From Areca catechu (taxonomy: Eukaryota; Streptophyta; Magnoliopsida; Arecales; Arecaceae): a stretch of 64,000 nt of DNA. The position numbers and the translations under genes are program-made. Of this stretch, positions 22,700 through 34,853 are shown in pieces; positions within the stretch are counted from its first letter, which is position 1, and every line of letters starts with the position of its first letter. The notes beneath the pieces were generated by a model. It did not search any database. It had not been told where the DNA came from and worked only from the letters and a program-made list of their open reading frames with translations. The stretch spans positions 42,015,210 to 42,079,209 of the forward strand of contig CM038047.1 of the NCBI GenBank assembly GCA_021397845.1, in the 5' to 3' direction.

Positions 22700-23810
22700 A
22701 TCGCTGAAAGATAAGATTAAGCCACTGCCGATCAGGTAACCGCGTTAGCGGTCGCCACCTCAGTTTTCACCGTCCTTTTCTCATTCGTCCATATGTTTTT
22801 TATTTTTTATTTTTTACCTTCACCTGTGACTCTTTGACTCTAGAGCACTCGTACCGCGTATCCGAAGGAGAGAGAAAAAAAAAAAAAAAAAGGATTGGAG
22901 TGCATCTACTATAAACATGGAGCCTATGTATCACGTACCTGCTTCTACTTTGTATTTTTTAATTTTTGTTCTTCTTCTAACGTCTCTTTCGCTGCCAGGT
23001 CTGCCAGAAATCTAGATCCCGGTCGGCGAGTATCTGGTTTTTTTTTTTTTTGTTTTTTGATAGGACTAACTGGAATAATTCGGCTTCGACAGTTCTACGT
23101 AACCCACGCTTTACGCCGGCCGCCAGGCTCTCCACGTCAACCTTCTCCGGACCGGCAGCGAGAGATGCTACTGTGCCAAGCGTCTCCACCGGGACTGCGT
23201 GGCCCGCCTTCCACGTGCTTCCTGCCGGTTGTGTGATAAATACACACCCTCATTTGAAATGAAAAGATTGATCTCCATGCACGCTGTCGGAAAAACCTTA
23301 ATATTTTTTTTCAGAAGCTTTATGATTTCTCTAATGCTTGATTGACCGGTCACCACCGTTTCGCATCCACGCGAAACTCATCGGTCTTATCAAAAAAAAA
23401 AAAAAAAAAAAAAAACGCAAGCTTCTACGGAGTTGATGACTGCACCTCTACTATTTTGGTAACTACATTAAATGAAGTTATTTTGCTGTATTATTCTTAA
23501 AAACCTTATGTACAGTTTGTGAGACGAAGTGCACTTGACACGGAACTGCACTCATGTTCATGGTTTCTCCATAAATCCTGGTCAAAGGTTTCTCTCTCTT
23601 GCATGGGTGAGTTATTGCGGGTTACGGAGTCCGCATCAACCAGCCATCTTGATCACTGCCTGTGCCTCTCTTTCCAGCTCCAAAAAGTGATTGCAATCCC
23701 AGTCAATCCAGCCATCTTTTCAGTCTCCCTCACGGGAAAAAAACATAGAAAAATACAAGCCTCTCCTTCCCGCAAGCACTCTCGCAAAGCAGCCGTCTCG
23801 GTTCAATCCC
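22700..23810. other. Upstream region of the formin gene
   Basis: Mixed-composition sequence with poly-A/T runs (for example 23392-23415) and a CACGTG G-box core near 23213. Open frames here (such as 22895-23236) show no family resemblance. I see regulatory potential but no gene. Confidence 0.4.
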
Positions 23811-23811
23811 T

Positions 23812-23819
23812 CTATAAAG
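23812..23819 (+). promoter_or_regulatory. Candidate TATA box of the formin gene
   Basis: CTATAAAG about 520 bp upstream of the formin ATG, in a CT-rich context. It would give a leader of roughly 480 bp, with CT microsatellites at 23994-24011 and 24303-24322. CT-rich leaders are common in plant genes. This is a sequence match only; no start site is known. Confidence 0.4.
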
Positions 23820-24302
23820 TTACTTCACTTCTCTGTAGACCGTACTTTTTATCTTTGTTTTTTTTTTTTTTTTTAATCTCTCTTCCCAATCTTCGCATCA
23901 TCCACCACTAAAGCCACCCTTCTCTTCTCCGTTCCCATCTTCCTATCTGTCCCCCACACCTTATGCCTAAATAATTTCAAAACAATTGCTCATCTCTCTC
24001 TCTCTCTCTCTCCCCTTCAACGTTATCTTCTTTCACACACATCTACACCCTCCCGGACGTCTCAACCATCCCAAATAAACAAAGTATTTATGAGAAAATA
24101 ATTAAGAAAAAGAAAAAGAAACGACTCTCTCTTCCTGCTCCCTTCCTTTTTCCCTTCTCATCTCCTTCATCCTGCTGAAGGTGGGGGAGAGCGAGAGAAA
24201 AAGAAGAATAAAAACAAAAGAAAAGAAAAAACATTACCGTTGCTCTGCTCTTCCTCCTCCATTAGGCCATTAAGAAAACAGAGAGCAAGTAGAATCTCCC
24301 TC

Positions 24303-24322
24303 CCTCTCTCTCTCTCTCTCTC
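24303..24322 (+). repeat. CT microsatellite in the formin leader
   Basis: Pure CT run ending 16 bp before the formin start codon. A second CT run lies at 23994-24011. Both fall in the likely 5' UTR. Confidence 0.7.
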
Positions 24323-24337
24323 TTTCATTCTTTGACG

Positions 24338-27300
24338 ATGCCCGCCATTTCCTTCTTCTTCCTCTTCCTGCTGCTATTCTCCACCCTGGCAGTCTCATCC
24401 ACCACGTCCATTCCCCGGCGGGCCCTCCACCTGCCATTCTTCCCCCCGGACACCACTCCGCCGGTCCAGCCCCCCTCACCTTCTTTCCCAAAATACCCCT
24501 CCACCTCCAACCCCCAGCCCTTCTTCCCATCCTTGCCATCCACTCCTCCTCCCTCCGTCCCATCCTCCCCCGCCGCCGACTCCTCCCTTCCCGCCAACAT
24601 CTCCTCCCTCATCTTCCCCAATTCCCATTCCGCGCCTCCCCGTCGCCGCTCCGCCGCCAAGATCGTCCCCGCCGTCGCACTCTCCCTCCTCGCCCTCGCC
24701 CTGCTCGCCTTCTCTATCGCATTCTTCTTCCACGGCCGCCGACGTGGCTCCGGCGACAAGGCCGCTCGCTCCGACAGCATGCGCCTCTTCCCCCCCGGCT
24801 CCGCCACCTCCGAAGCCCGCAAGTCCCCGGTCGACTTCCTCTACCGCCGCAACCTCGTCAGCTCCCGCGCCGCCGCCGCCGCCGCCGCTACTGCTGACGA
24901 CGACGACGACGACGAGGAAGACCCCTCCCCTGCCGCCGCTGCCGGCCAGCCCAACGTCTCTCCCTACTGCAAGGTCGGCTCTCCGGAGCTCCACCCGCTT
25001 CCCCCTTTATCTCTCCATGCCCGCCGCGGGTACGGGAATGCTGATGGCGGGTGCTCCTCGGAGGAGGAGTTTTACTCTCCGAGAGGTTCTTCTGGCGGGA
25101 AGGAGAGTTCCGGGGGGCTCGCCGGGGGGGAGATGTCGAGCTCGCGGCGGAGCTTCCCCGCCGCCGCCGCCATAGAGAAATGTGGGTCCCGGAGCTCGAC
25201 GCTAAGCACGCCGTCGTACCCGTCTTCCAATTCGGTGTCTTCTCCGAGTCGGTCGTCGCCGGCGGGTTCGTCGCCACCGGTCGTATCGAGCCCGGGGCGA
25301 TCCAGCGTCAGATCTCCAAAATCCAGATCCGAGAATGCTGAGGTTATCGACTATGGCTCCCCGCCACGGCCGCCGCCTCCTCCTCCGCCCCCACCGCCGG
25401 TCCGGCCGCTGACTCCCTCACCCCCAAGGAGGAAACCCCCTTCGCTCTCCCCGCCTTCTCCTCCGGTGGAGAAGGATCAAGAAGGAAACTTTAGGATCTC
25501 GGACAAGCCCGAACCAAATTTACGATCGCCGCAGAGAATTGGTGACTTCTCGAGGAACCCATATGTTGTCAGCTCCCCGCAGAACAAAGCTCCACCGCCT
25601 CCACTGAGGCAAGCCCCACCTCCACCGTCCCCAGCGAGGCAAGCCCCGCCACCTCCCCCACCGCCACCACCTCCACCGCCGCCGGTTGGGTACTGGGAGA
25701 GTCGGGTCCGAAAGCCACAAGCTAGCCAGCCTCCAGTTCTCACCCCTCCCAGACTTACTGAAACGAATAATTTATCAGCAGGGGTTTTTCCAGCAGAATC
25801 GGCAGTGAATTCGGATTCGGTGGAGAAGAGTGAGGAGGCGTCTCGCCCAAAGTTGAAGCCTTTGCACTGGGATAAGGTCCGGGCGAGCTCCGATCGAGCA
25901 ATGGTGTGGGATCAGATGAAAACGAGCTCATTCCAGTGAGACTTTGAACTCTAGATCTCTTCCTATTTTTGAACTTCATCACAAATATTTTGTGATCGAA
26001 ATGCTTCCTTTTTTGAACACCTTTCGTGGATTCTTGCCTGATCTATCGACAGGGTAAATGAGGAGATGATCGAGACGTTGTTTGTTTGCAATGCAGCAAA
26101 CACAGCCCCAAAGGAGACGAACAGACGACAAGTCCTTCCTCCTCCAAATCAAGAGAACAGGGTGCTTGATCCAAAGAAGTCTCAAAACATAGCTATTCTA
26201 CTGAGGGCACTGAATGTGACCAAGGATGAAGTCTGCGAAGCCCTATTAGAAGGTGAAACTCTAAAACTCTTTAGTAATCCCCTCTGTATCTCTTTCACAT
26301 TAATAGCACCAACGTGTACTAGGCCAGTGTTTGTTATTACTGATTAGATTGGATCACCTTTTATGAATTGTTTGTGCCAGCCTTTCTTCCAGCACTTGCA
26401 AATTAAGCATGAAGGCACTGAAAAGTATTCAAAATTGGGTTTTCACTTCTTATTCACCTATTTTCGATTATAAAATCTTCCTCCCTCATAGTGTGTGTTG
26501 GAATGCATCAGCTAATGTTTTAGAAAAGACTAGGCTGATCAAAAGATGATGATAAATGGTGCTGTCGAGTTTAAGGTAGCCATCTATCCCCTTCAACACT
26601 TCCCTCCAAGAAAGTTATTGGCTCTATATTGAGTCAGAGGCTAAGAGTTCTTTATTGTTAGTGTAAGTGATCATATTTGCTCAATGATTATGTCATTGCA
26701 AAAGGACGCCAGTTTTCTTCTATTGTTTCAGTGATCTTCCTAATCTGTAATATGGGAATTGCACTAGCAAGACATTAACTATAGTTGTGGAAATTATCAT
26801 TTGTATTGTCATGGTCTTGGTTCAAGAGTGTAACATTTGGACAATGGGATTTTAGTGGTTCAAGGCATCTATCTGATTGAAGCACCCATGCAAATAGGCT
26901 CCTTTTTTGGAATTTGGCAGCATGCCAATAGTATGGTAGATGCTAAGCTGAGAACCAGAATATGTATCATTTTCTCTCAATTTAGAGCTACCAACACTCC
27001 AAAACTCATCTTTATCTTAAATTGTTGTTGACTGCTGGGAATTATAAATGAAAAATAGGAAGACTTGATATCGTCATACTACTTGATATTACGTTAATCT
27101 TTTTGCATCATGCATGACAAAAATGGTATGCTTCTTAACATACTACTTTATATTAGTTAAGATTATCAAGTAGCATGCTCATATTTACATTAATCTTTTT
27201 TATGAAGCTATCCATGTTCTCTTCTTTGATCTTTACCTGTCAAGGAAGACCGCAACTCCCCACCTTATTTGATACAGTAAGAGGCCTGAAACATATTTCT

Positions 27301-29808
27301 TAAACCTTTGCCTTACCCCTTTGTTGTTGAAGTCCTCCATTTATGAACTTCAACGCAGACCACAGAATGGAATTTCTGTTATTTGTTTCAATATTTTTTG
27401 GCCTTGATTATTTACTTGTATCTGTTTTGCCGAGTCGTTGCAGGTAATACAGATAGCTTAGGAACCGAGCTGTTGGAAACCTTGCTAAAGATGGCTCCAA
27501 GCAAAGAAGAAGAACTTAAGTTGAAAGATTACAAAGATGAGTCCCCGATCAAGCTTGGTCCAGCAGAAAAGTTTCTCAAGGCGGTGCTTGATATACCATT
27601 TGCTTTTAAAAGAGTGGATGCAATGCTTTACATTGCAAATTTTGATTCAGAGGTCAATTATCTTAAAAAGTCCTTCGAAACTCTTGAGGTAAGTCTGATT
27701 CTTTATTTTGTTTTTCCATTAATTCTATTCTGGATTAAAAACAGTGAATGACTGCGTATTGATCACTGGCAAAGTAGTGGATAAAGGAGTGATTAATAGA
27801 ATCTGGTCCATTTATTTGTAAGAAAAATAATAATCTTTTTCTGCTTTAATAATAAGGCTGTCACCTGAATTTAGGACCCACGATCAGGGTTGCATGCAAT
27901 GTTGTGTTCAAACTAAAACATCCGGAAGCTATAGTGCTACACCCAAAGATTTACTTATCTATCCACTTTGCAACTCTTAGAAGTGACCAGCTGTTTTTTT
28001 ATTCTTCTACTATCCAACAAAACTTGCCCTAAAGTTATGTTATATGCCGTACAGTATTCATGGCTTATTCACTAAAGCTATGGAGGAGATGGTCTCAAGG
28101 GTTCAGGTGACAAAAGAATTCTCAATGTTTATCTCTGTACTGAGCATCTAGTCTCCCAGACATGAAGCATAAATTGTTTAATCCAACATAAAATCCTAGT
28201 CTTCCTTTTGTAAGTTTGAACAATTGACAAAGAATTCCAGTAAATTTGAGTATAGTCTGACATTCTGACCTTAAAAGAGTTAGCACCAAATAAAATGATG
28301 ATCGCCTCATTTAAAAGTCAAGTTATTAGCTGTTTTAGATATTAAGTTTGCTTTCCCATGGACGGTGTGCTGTTAGTGCCTCATGCCTTTGATTCTTCCC
28401 ATCGCCCCCGGTCGAAGCAAAATAACTTCTCTCCATCTAGCAAACATTTAACTCATCTCATCTACTAATATGTATAATAATACTCTGCTCAGTATGGCTT
28501 GGTGTACCAAGGAGGCATTCCATTTGGTCATTTTTTTTAAAAGTACAAGTTCTATTGGACACAGAAGTCTGCAAGACTCGCTTTTACATCTTAATGTGAA
28601 ATCTTATACTTACCCAGCTGAAGCAGGGCACCAAAGTTCTGGCCTTTATGATGATGTGGGCTTCAGAATAACTTTTAGTTAATGTTTCCCTGTGCTCCTA
28701 GTTTTCTTGCCTTACGCACATTCATTTCTACCCCATGTTCTAGCAAATAAGAACTGCTTCTCTCAACAAGCTTTCTGGGTGCATGAAACAGCATGGAAAC
28801 TGGAGCCCTGTGCAGTTAAATTTTATATTTGTCATCATTAAAATTCATTCAAAACTTACATAAAAAACTGTGTCTCGCAGGTATATGGACAGATCATGTA
28901 GGCCTAAAAGGCAAAATGGTCATTTTTAACTTATCATCTGGTTTTGAGCATTCTCTGGACTAATAAACTGCTTGTATTGCAATGCACAGGCAGCCTGCGA
29001 TGAGCTGAGGAGCAGCAGATTGTTCCTCAAGCTTCTAGAGGCCGTTCTGAAGACCGGGAACCGCATGAATGTTGGTACCAACCGCGGTGATGCGCAGGCC
29101 TTTAAGCTTGATACACTACTGAAGCTAGTTGATGTCAAAGGCACCGATGGCAAGACTACCCTCCTGCACTTTGTTGTCCAGGAAATCATCAGATCTGAAG
29201 GCTCCCGCCTTTCCACTGCCAACCCATCATCAGCTTCCAAAGCCCAGGCAAGTGCTTTACGAGATGACCTTGAGTGCAGAAAGCTTGGCCTCCAAGTTAT
29301 TGCTGGTCTTGGGGGCGAGCTTGGCAATGTGAAGAAAGCAGCTACCATGGACTCTGAGGTGCTCGGCAGTTATGTCTCCAAACTTGCTGGAGGGATTGGG
29401 AAAATAACTGAGGTCTTAAGGTTCAATGAAGCATTGAGCTCAAAGGAAAATAGCCAGCGATTTCATAATGCCATGACTGGGTTCTTAAAGAAGGCAGAGG
29501 ATGAGATCATAAAGGTCCAGGCCCAAGAGAGCGTTGCACTGTCATTGGTCAAGGAAATAACCGAGTATTTCCATGGTAACTCGGCCAAAGAAGAAGCTCA
29601 CCCTTTCAGAATTTTCATGGTAGTCAGGGATTTTCTAGCCATCCTTGATCAGGTTTGCAAAGAGGTTGGAAGGATAAATGATCGCACCATTGTCACCTCG
29701 GCACGCCAGTTCCCGGTACCTGTGAATCCAACACTACCACAAGTATTCCCAAGGTTTCAGGCTTTAAGGCCTGAAAGCTCTGACGATGAAAGTTCGGTAT
29801 CATCGTAA
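24338..29808 (+). CDS. FH1: Class I formin-like protein (FH1 type)
   Basis: Membrane-anchored actin nucleator and processive barbed-end elongator. Four exons: 24338-25935, 26053-26252, 27444-27688, 28990-29808, all with GT-AG introns, giving 953 residues. Residues 1-21 are a signal peptide; about 34-100 form a Pro/Ser-rich extracellular segment; 108-131 are a transmembrane helix followed by basic GRRRG. Acidic and Ala runs lie near 180-195, polyproline FH1 tracts near 343-352 and 436-450 (they bind profilin-actin), and FH2 runs from about 502 (KLKPLHWDKV) to the end. The FH2 signature GNRMNVGTNRGDAQAFKLDT is intact. The start is the first ATG after the CT-rich leader, directly followed by the signal peptide. 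Exon 1 is far richer in GC than the others. The FH1-like label rests on architecture; other class I members cannot be excluded. Confidence 0.93.
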
Positions 29809-32363
29809 GGCTTGACTCTTGGTGCGCCAAGCTTGGCTGGTGTCTCTTTTCTGGTAGAGATTTTTTTGCTGATTATAAGCTGGAAGTGGAGTGCAACATG
29901 GAATCAAATGCCACTTATTTATATTCTTTTGTACTTGTAGAATATTGATGTAAAAAGATTATTCGAATTATTTATCCCTATATATATACGGAAGGAAACC
30001 TGGATGAGAGAAAAATAAGGCGGGGAAACTGGCTTCCTGGACTCGGATTATGTGTATCTGTTGTAAGGTTTTTTCCCCAGAAGAGCAATGTGCAGTAATC
30101 AAAACAAATTTCAGTTGTATAGCTTATTGTTTATGAGTGGCAACTTAACAGGATGGGTGATGAACTTATGAGGCTGGCTGACATTATGTTCTTTCTGAGG
30201 TATGTTTGGTTGGGAGGAATTGGGCTTCGGAATGTGGGGGGTAAGAATGAGTGGATTTCATTTTACTTGCTTGGCTGGAGGAAATTTTATTCCAGAATGA
30301 AAATTGCTTTAATTTCTCAAAATTCAATCTGAATCTGATTCCAAACCAATTCAGGGAACGTGGTTATCCTGATTCTCATTCTAATATGCTGTGCTTCCAG
30401 TTGTGAACCAAATGCATCCCCGGTGGTTTAAGGTGATAAAAATTAAGGCTTTGGGTGCACCCCTCGGTATGGATTACCTTTTAACATGAATTTTTTTTTT
30501 TTCTTTTCTTTTCTTTCCATTGAAAAAAAAAAAAAAGAGGAGTTAGATCCTGGATATGGCCATCTCCAGACGGTCCCTCTTTTAACATGACTACTTTGAT
30601 AAGAAATGGACGGGCAATAACATCAACAACACTTTGTTAGAGAGCTTGATATTTTGTCACGGGGAGAGAACTTAAGCACGGTTATAAGGCAATTAATAAA
30701 AAAAAGGTCATGAAGAAATCTGATGGGTTATTTTGCAGTACCATCCAGTTAATGGCCGGACAGTTAGGATCGAAACCGTATTCATTTTATTTGATAAACA
30801 TAGATTTGATACTAATATATTCATATTTAAATTCACTTTATTTGATAAATATAAATATCGATGTGCATACTTATCGAATAAGAAAATTTATATACATAAT
30901 TATTTTATACAAATATATATATAAATCGAATACTAAAAATATAGATATAAATTAAATAATTTAAAATTATAATTATAAAACTTAAAATATTACTAATTAA
31001 AAATAAATTAAATTAATAACATATTTATATATTTCTAAAAAATAATAAATATTATATTAAATTAAATAGGATTATAAATATAATCAAATATCTAAATACA
31101 GATTTGATAGTTAACTATTTTATAGATACAAATAAATTCAGATATTAATTAGATATTCAAGTTTTTATCCCCATCCAAATATATTCAATTAAAAATTAAA
31201 TTTAATTAAATATTACCTATACTACCCTCACTTTCGCGGATAATGCAAGTATCACCAAAATTAAAACCATGATTTTTTTGCTGGCCTAACTTTTATTCGT
31301 CTTTTTTTAACATTTTGATATTTTATACTATTTGATGACCCTTGTATGAGTTTAAGGTAATACCTTAAATTTTAGACGAACCTCACTGCAGTCATGGCTG
31401 AAGAATATTAAGAAAAGACAAGATACCCTGATATTCCAGCCAATATTGTAAGAGAGAGGGTAAAATAAATATTAGTTATTAACCTAAGAAACCGATATAA
31501 AACAAATTAGTAAAAAGACTCAGCAAACATATATTATAAGCTATACTGGTTTTTATCTTAAATTCAGTAGTTTATCTTAAATCCAGTTAGCAACAGATGA
31601 TATTTTATAGAAATCGCACAGGCTAGAATGACTTAAATTGAAACAAGGCTAGAACTGGCATCACCACCAAGTTGAAAACAATAGTCAAGGTTAGAACCAT
31701 CAAACAGTTTTAGAATAATTAAAATAGAACTCAAAAATTCTTATTCCGCTTCTACCTTACATGACACAAGCTAACTTTTATCAATATTTGGAAAACAAAC
31801 TGGCTATTATTTTCCAAAATCCTTGCACCACCGGACCAGAAAAAATGGGCATTAAATAGGGTCAACTTTAACCATGCAGTTCAGGACAAGCATAAGACTT
31901 CTATCTTTATATATATATATATCGCATACAAGAGCCTAATTTATTATATCCACACCACCCCAAGGGCTGCACCTGTTGCAGGATTGTAGGTGCTATGGAT
32001 ATTGAAACCATCATCAACCAGATAAATTTGCATCACTATCCACCAGTTGAATAGTCACCCAAAGGTCCAAAAGTACAAGGTTTCTGAATAAACGAACATG
32101 AAGACTGGTTAGTACTTTATAGAATACTAACATGAAATGATTTGATTTACAAATATACATATACAGAAGATATAAAGCGGTATACAAACACATGGACCAA
32201 CTCCACTCCACCCAAGCTAAGAGATCAGTACAATAAAAGGAAATAATAAAAGACATAACCGTGTAAAAAACAAAATGAGGTAACTGAACAACGAAAAGGG
32301 TGAAGCGAGCATCAGGTTAAATTAGAAATACAAGGTTATTTATACTATGATGTGCCTCTTGGA
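29809..32363. other. 3' intergenic region between convergent genes
   Basis: Holds the formin 3' UTR (start of the interval) and, on the minus strand, the cohesin 3' UTR (end of the interval). Between them lie AT-rich DNA (30780-31220), a candidate TIR element at 30196-30420 and poly-A/T runs. The open frames here are low-complexity and not convincing. Confidence 0.5.
30196..30420. mobile_element. Candidate ~225-bp TIR element
   Basis: The left end GGTATGTTTGGTTGGGAGG and the reverse complement of the right end, GGGGATGCATTTGGTTCAC, share the TTTGGTT core seen in many PIF/Harbinger-like plant MITEs. I found no clear 3-bp TWA duplication, so the class stays uncertain. Confidence 0.3.
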
Positions 32364-32532
32364 TTAGAACTCTGACTTTAGGAGCTTTATTCTAGGTTTG
32401 ATGTTGATGCAATCAAAAGGGTTATCCTGTTCAACATGAATGTAATCCCTTGTTTTCAGAACCTGCAAAAGAATACATATCAATGAAAAAGAAAACAAGA
32501 CAGAAAATCGAAAATCTCTCCGGTGTGCGGAC

Positions 32533-32570
<38 letters not shown>

Positions 32571-34819
32571 TGAGCTTATTTACTGTTATTAAGATTGAAA
32601 TGAATATATGTGCTTTATAGCATCTAAAAATGCCTGGAAACTAGATATCAAACATTTCCTATATATCCCACTTATGCATCAATGATCATGAAATGTGCAA
32701 TTTCGATAGCACAATACAATGCTTCGAATTGAATCACAGCTTAAAAGCACCAAAATCTATAAAAACTTGGAATACACGAGTTTTAGGATGTATAGAGCAG
32801 TAATCAACTCGTGGATATGGCCGTCAACATAACATATTCCAGCATGCTGGCTCTAATAGTATTCTCCATTTGTCGACCACTTATGCATAAGAAGTCCAAA
32901 AGATATAATCATATATTTCTAGGTATTTAAAGTACTGCAGATAATGATCAGCATTGTGGACCCTCTAGCATAAATTTCCATAATTGATTTTGCACATTAA
33001 GAATTGAAACTTTAATTCTACAGACATACACGTGCATGAGGGTGTCTGTTTCAGTTCATCCAGAAATTCCATTATTAGAAATGCCACATGGTAGAAACAC
33101 AAGGTAACAAATAAAGAAACTCAGTAAATTCAGCATGTTTGGAGAACTTGAAGATATTATAGCTCGATCGTGCTTGGAAGTGCAAGTTGGTAAGTTTCTT
33201 TTCAGCAGCTATTAGTTTGTGACAAAAAAGGAGCTGTAATAGAACCTGATTTATAAAATCAAATAGTAGGAAAGTTGACCTATGGTAATCTAGAAAATTT
33301 ATCTCCAATTCCATCAGGACATTTTACACTTTACAATGCAATGGAAGACTTACTACCTTCAGAGGAGTTATCATGTTTCAAGGGAAAAGGGAGAAAAAGG
33401 AGAGGGAAGAGATGTTATGGTAGTGTAAGCAACAAGTGGAGGCCACGTTGAGCAAGCCCAAGAGGAAGGTAGAGGTAGGAGGTGAGGCATAATTAACGGG
33501 GAAAGGTGGAGTGGGGGATGAAAGGGTGGGTTAGCATTTAGGAAGATGAGCTGCTCCAACTGTTAGGAAGATGAGAACCCATTAATGTTTAACAAATTGG
33601 CAACAGTTAATACTCACTACAGCAATGTTGACTGTCCCCACCAAAGCAAATAGATCCACTACAAAAGGGTCATGTGCATCAACCTATGCCCATGCAAAAC
33701 ATGTGGGTTGTCATTTAACCTATAGCAGTTCCTGATAAAACATCTATGCATAGATAATGTCTGCATGTATGCAAGGACGTGTACTTTAATATAACTTTGC
33801 TGCATGTGTAAGGTAACACATGTACAAGTGCATGTAAGGACACATGTACTTAATATAACTTTGTGGCATGTGTACAAGACAGGATATGATAATGATAGTT
33901 AAAATTTTTTTGTTGCAAATAGGAACATCTAACTAAAAGAAGACCAAACGAGTTTATACAACTTGTAAGAAAATCTTGGAAGATGGGCATACCAAAGTCT
34001 CAAAGAACATTCTTGATGCTTCTTTGCGAGTTTTACCAGCTAAAAGGTGATCCATGGCAACAATTTTTCTGCCACATCCAGAATCTTCATCGAACAAAGT
34101 TTTCAGATACCTTGCGACACCTCTATAAGATTGATACTCGTAATTCAATGTACGCTTCAAAGTCACTGGCAAAAAGAAATGTACTATACATGGTTAAATA
34201 AAACAACCAGTTTAAGAGGATACCTTGTCCGAGAAGACCAACCACTGTTTTCAAGTGATTGGGCCTCTTGAGGATTTGGCATGTCATCATCTGCTGCATC
34301 TTCATAGTCAGTTTCATCGTCAACATTAAGAAACTCTGATAGACAAAAAGGGGAGAAGGTTATGAAAGCAGTAATGAGTATCAACTTCTCAACTTCTCAT
34401 ATAATTGCAGAGAAGCCAAAATAAAGACAGATGACCATCAATTACATGCAAACCAAGTACAAAATCAAATAACTGACAAAGGCCGCAGCCTGCCTATGTC
34501 TACCATGTGAATCTTCTAGCTCATTTTTGGGTCACAAATAGGGTTGCAATTGAGCCAAGTCGAGTAGTTAGAAGCTCGAGCTCGACTCGATTAAAAATAC
34601 AAAGACTTAAAACTTGGCTCAAGTTCGATCAAGCCTTAGTATCCCAAGCTCAAACTCGGCTCGATAGAAAAAAAAAAAAGGGGTAATACTCGGGCTTGAC
34701 TCAACTCAGTTCTAATATCAGCCGAGTCATATTCAAGCTCAAGTTTGAGCTCAAAATTGAGCCTTAGCCTACTTACAATATACATTAATATATTTATATT
34801 ACAAATAAAAATAAAATTA

Positions 34820-34853
<34 letters not shown>

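Noticed and set aside
24325..25743. Long minus-strand ORFs opposite formin exon 1 (up to 172 codons)
   Set aside because: Shadows of a GC-rich, proline-coding exon, giving Gly/Arg-rich translations without motifs.
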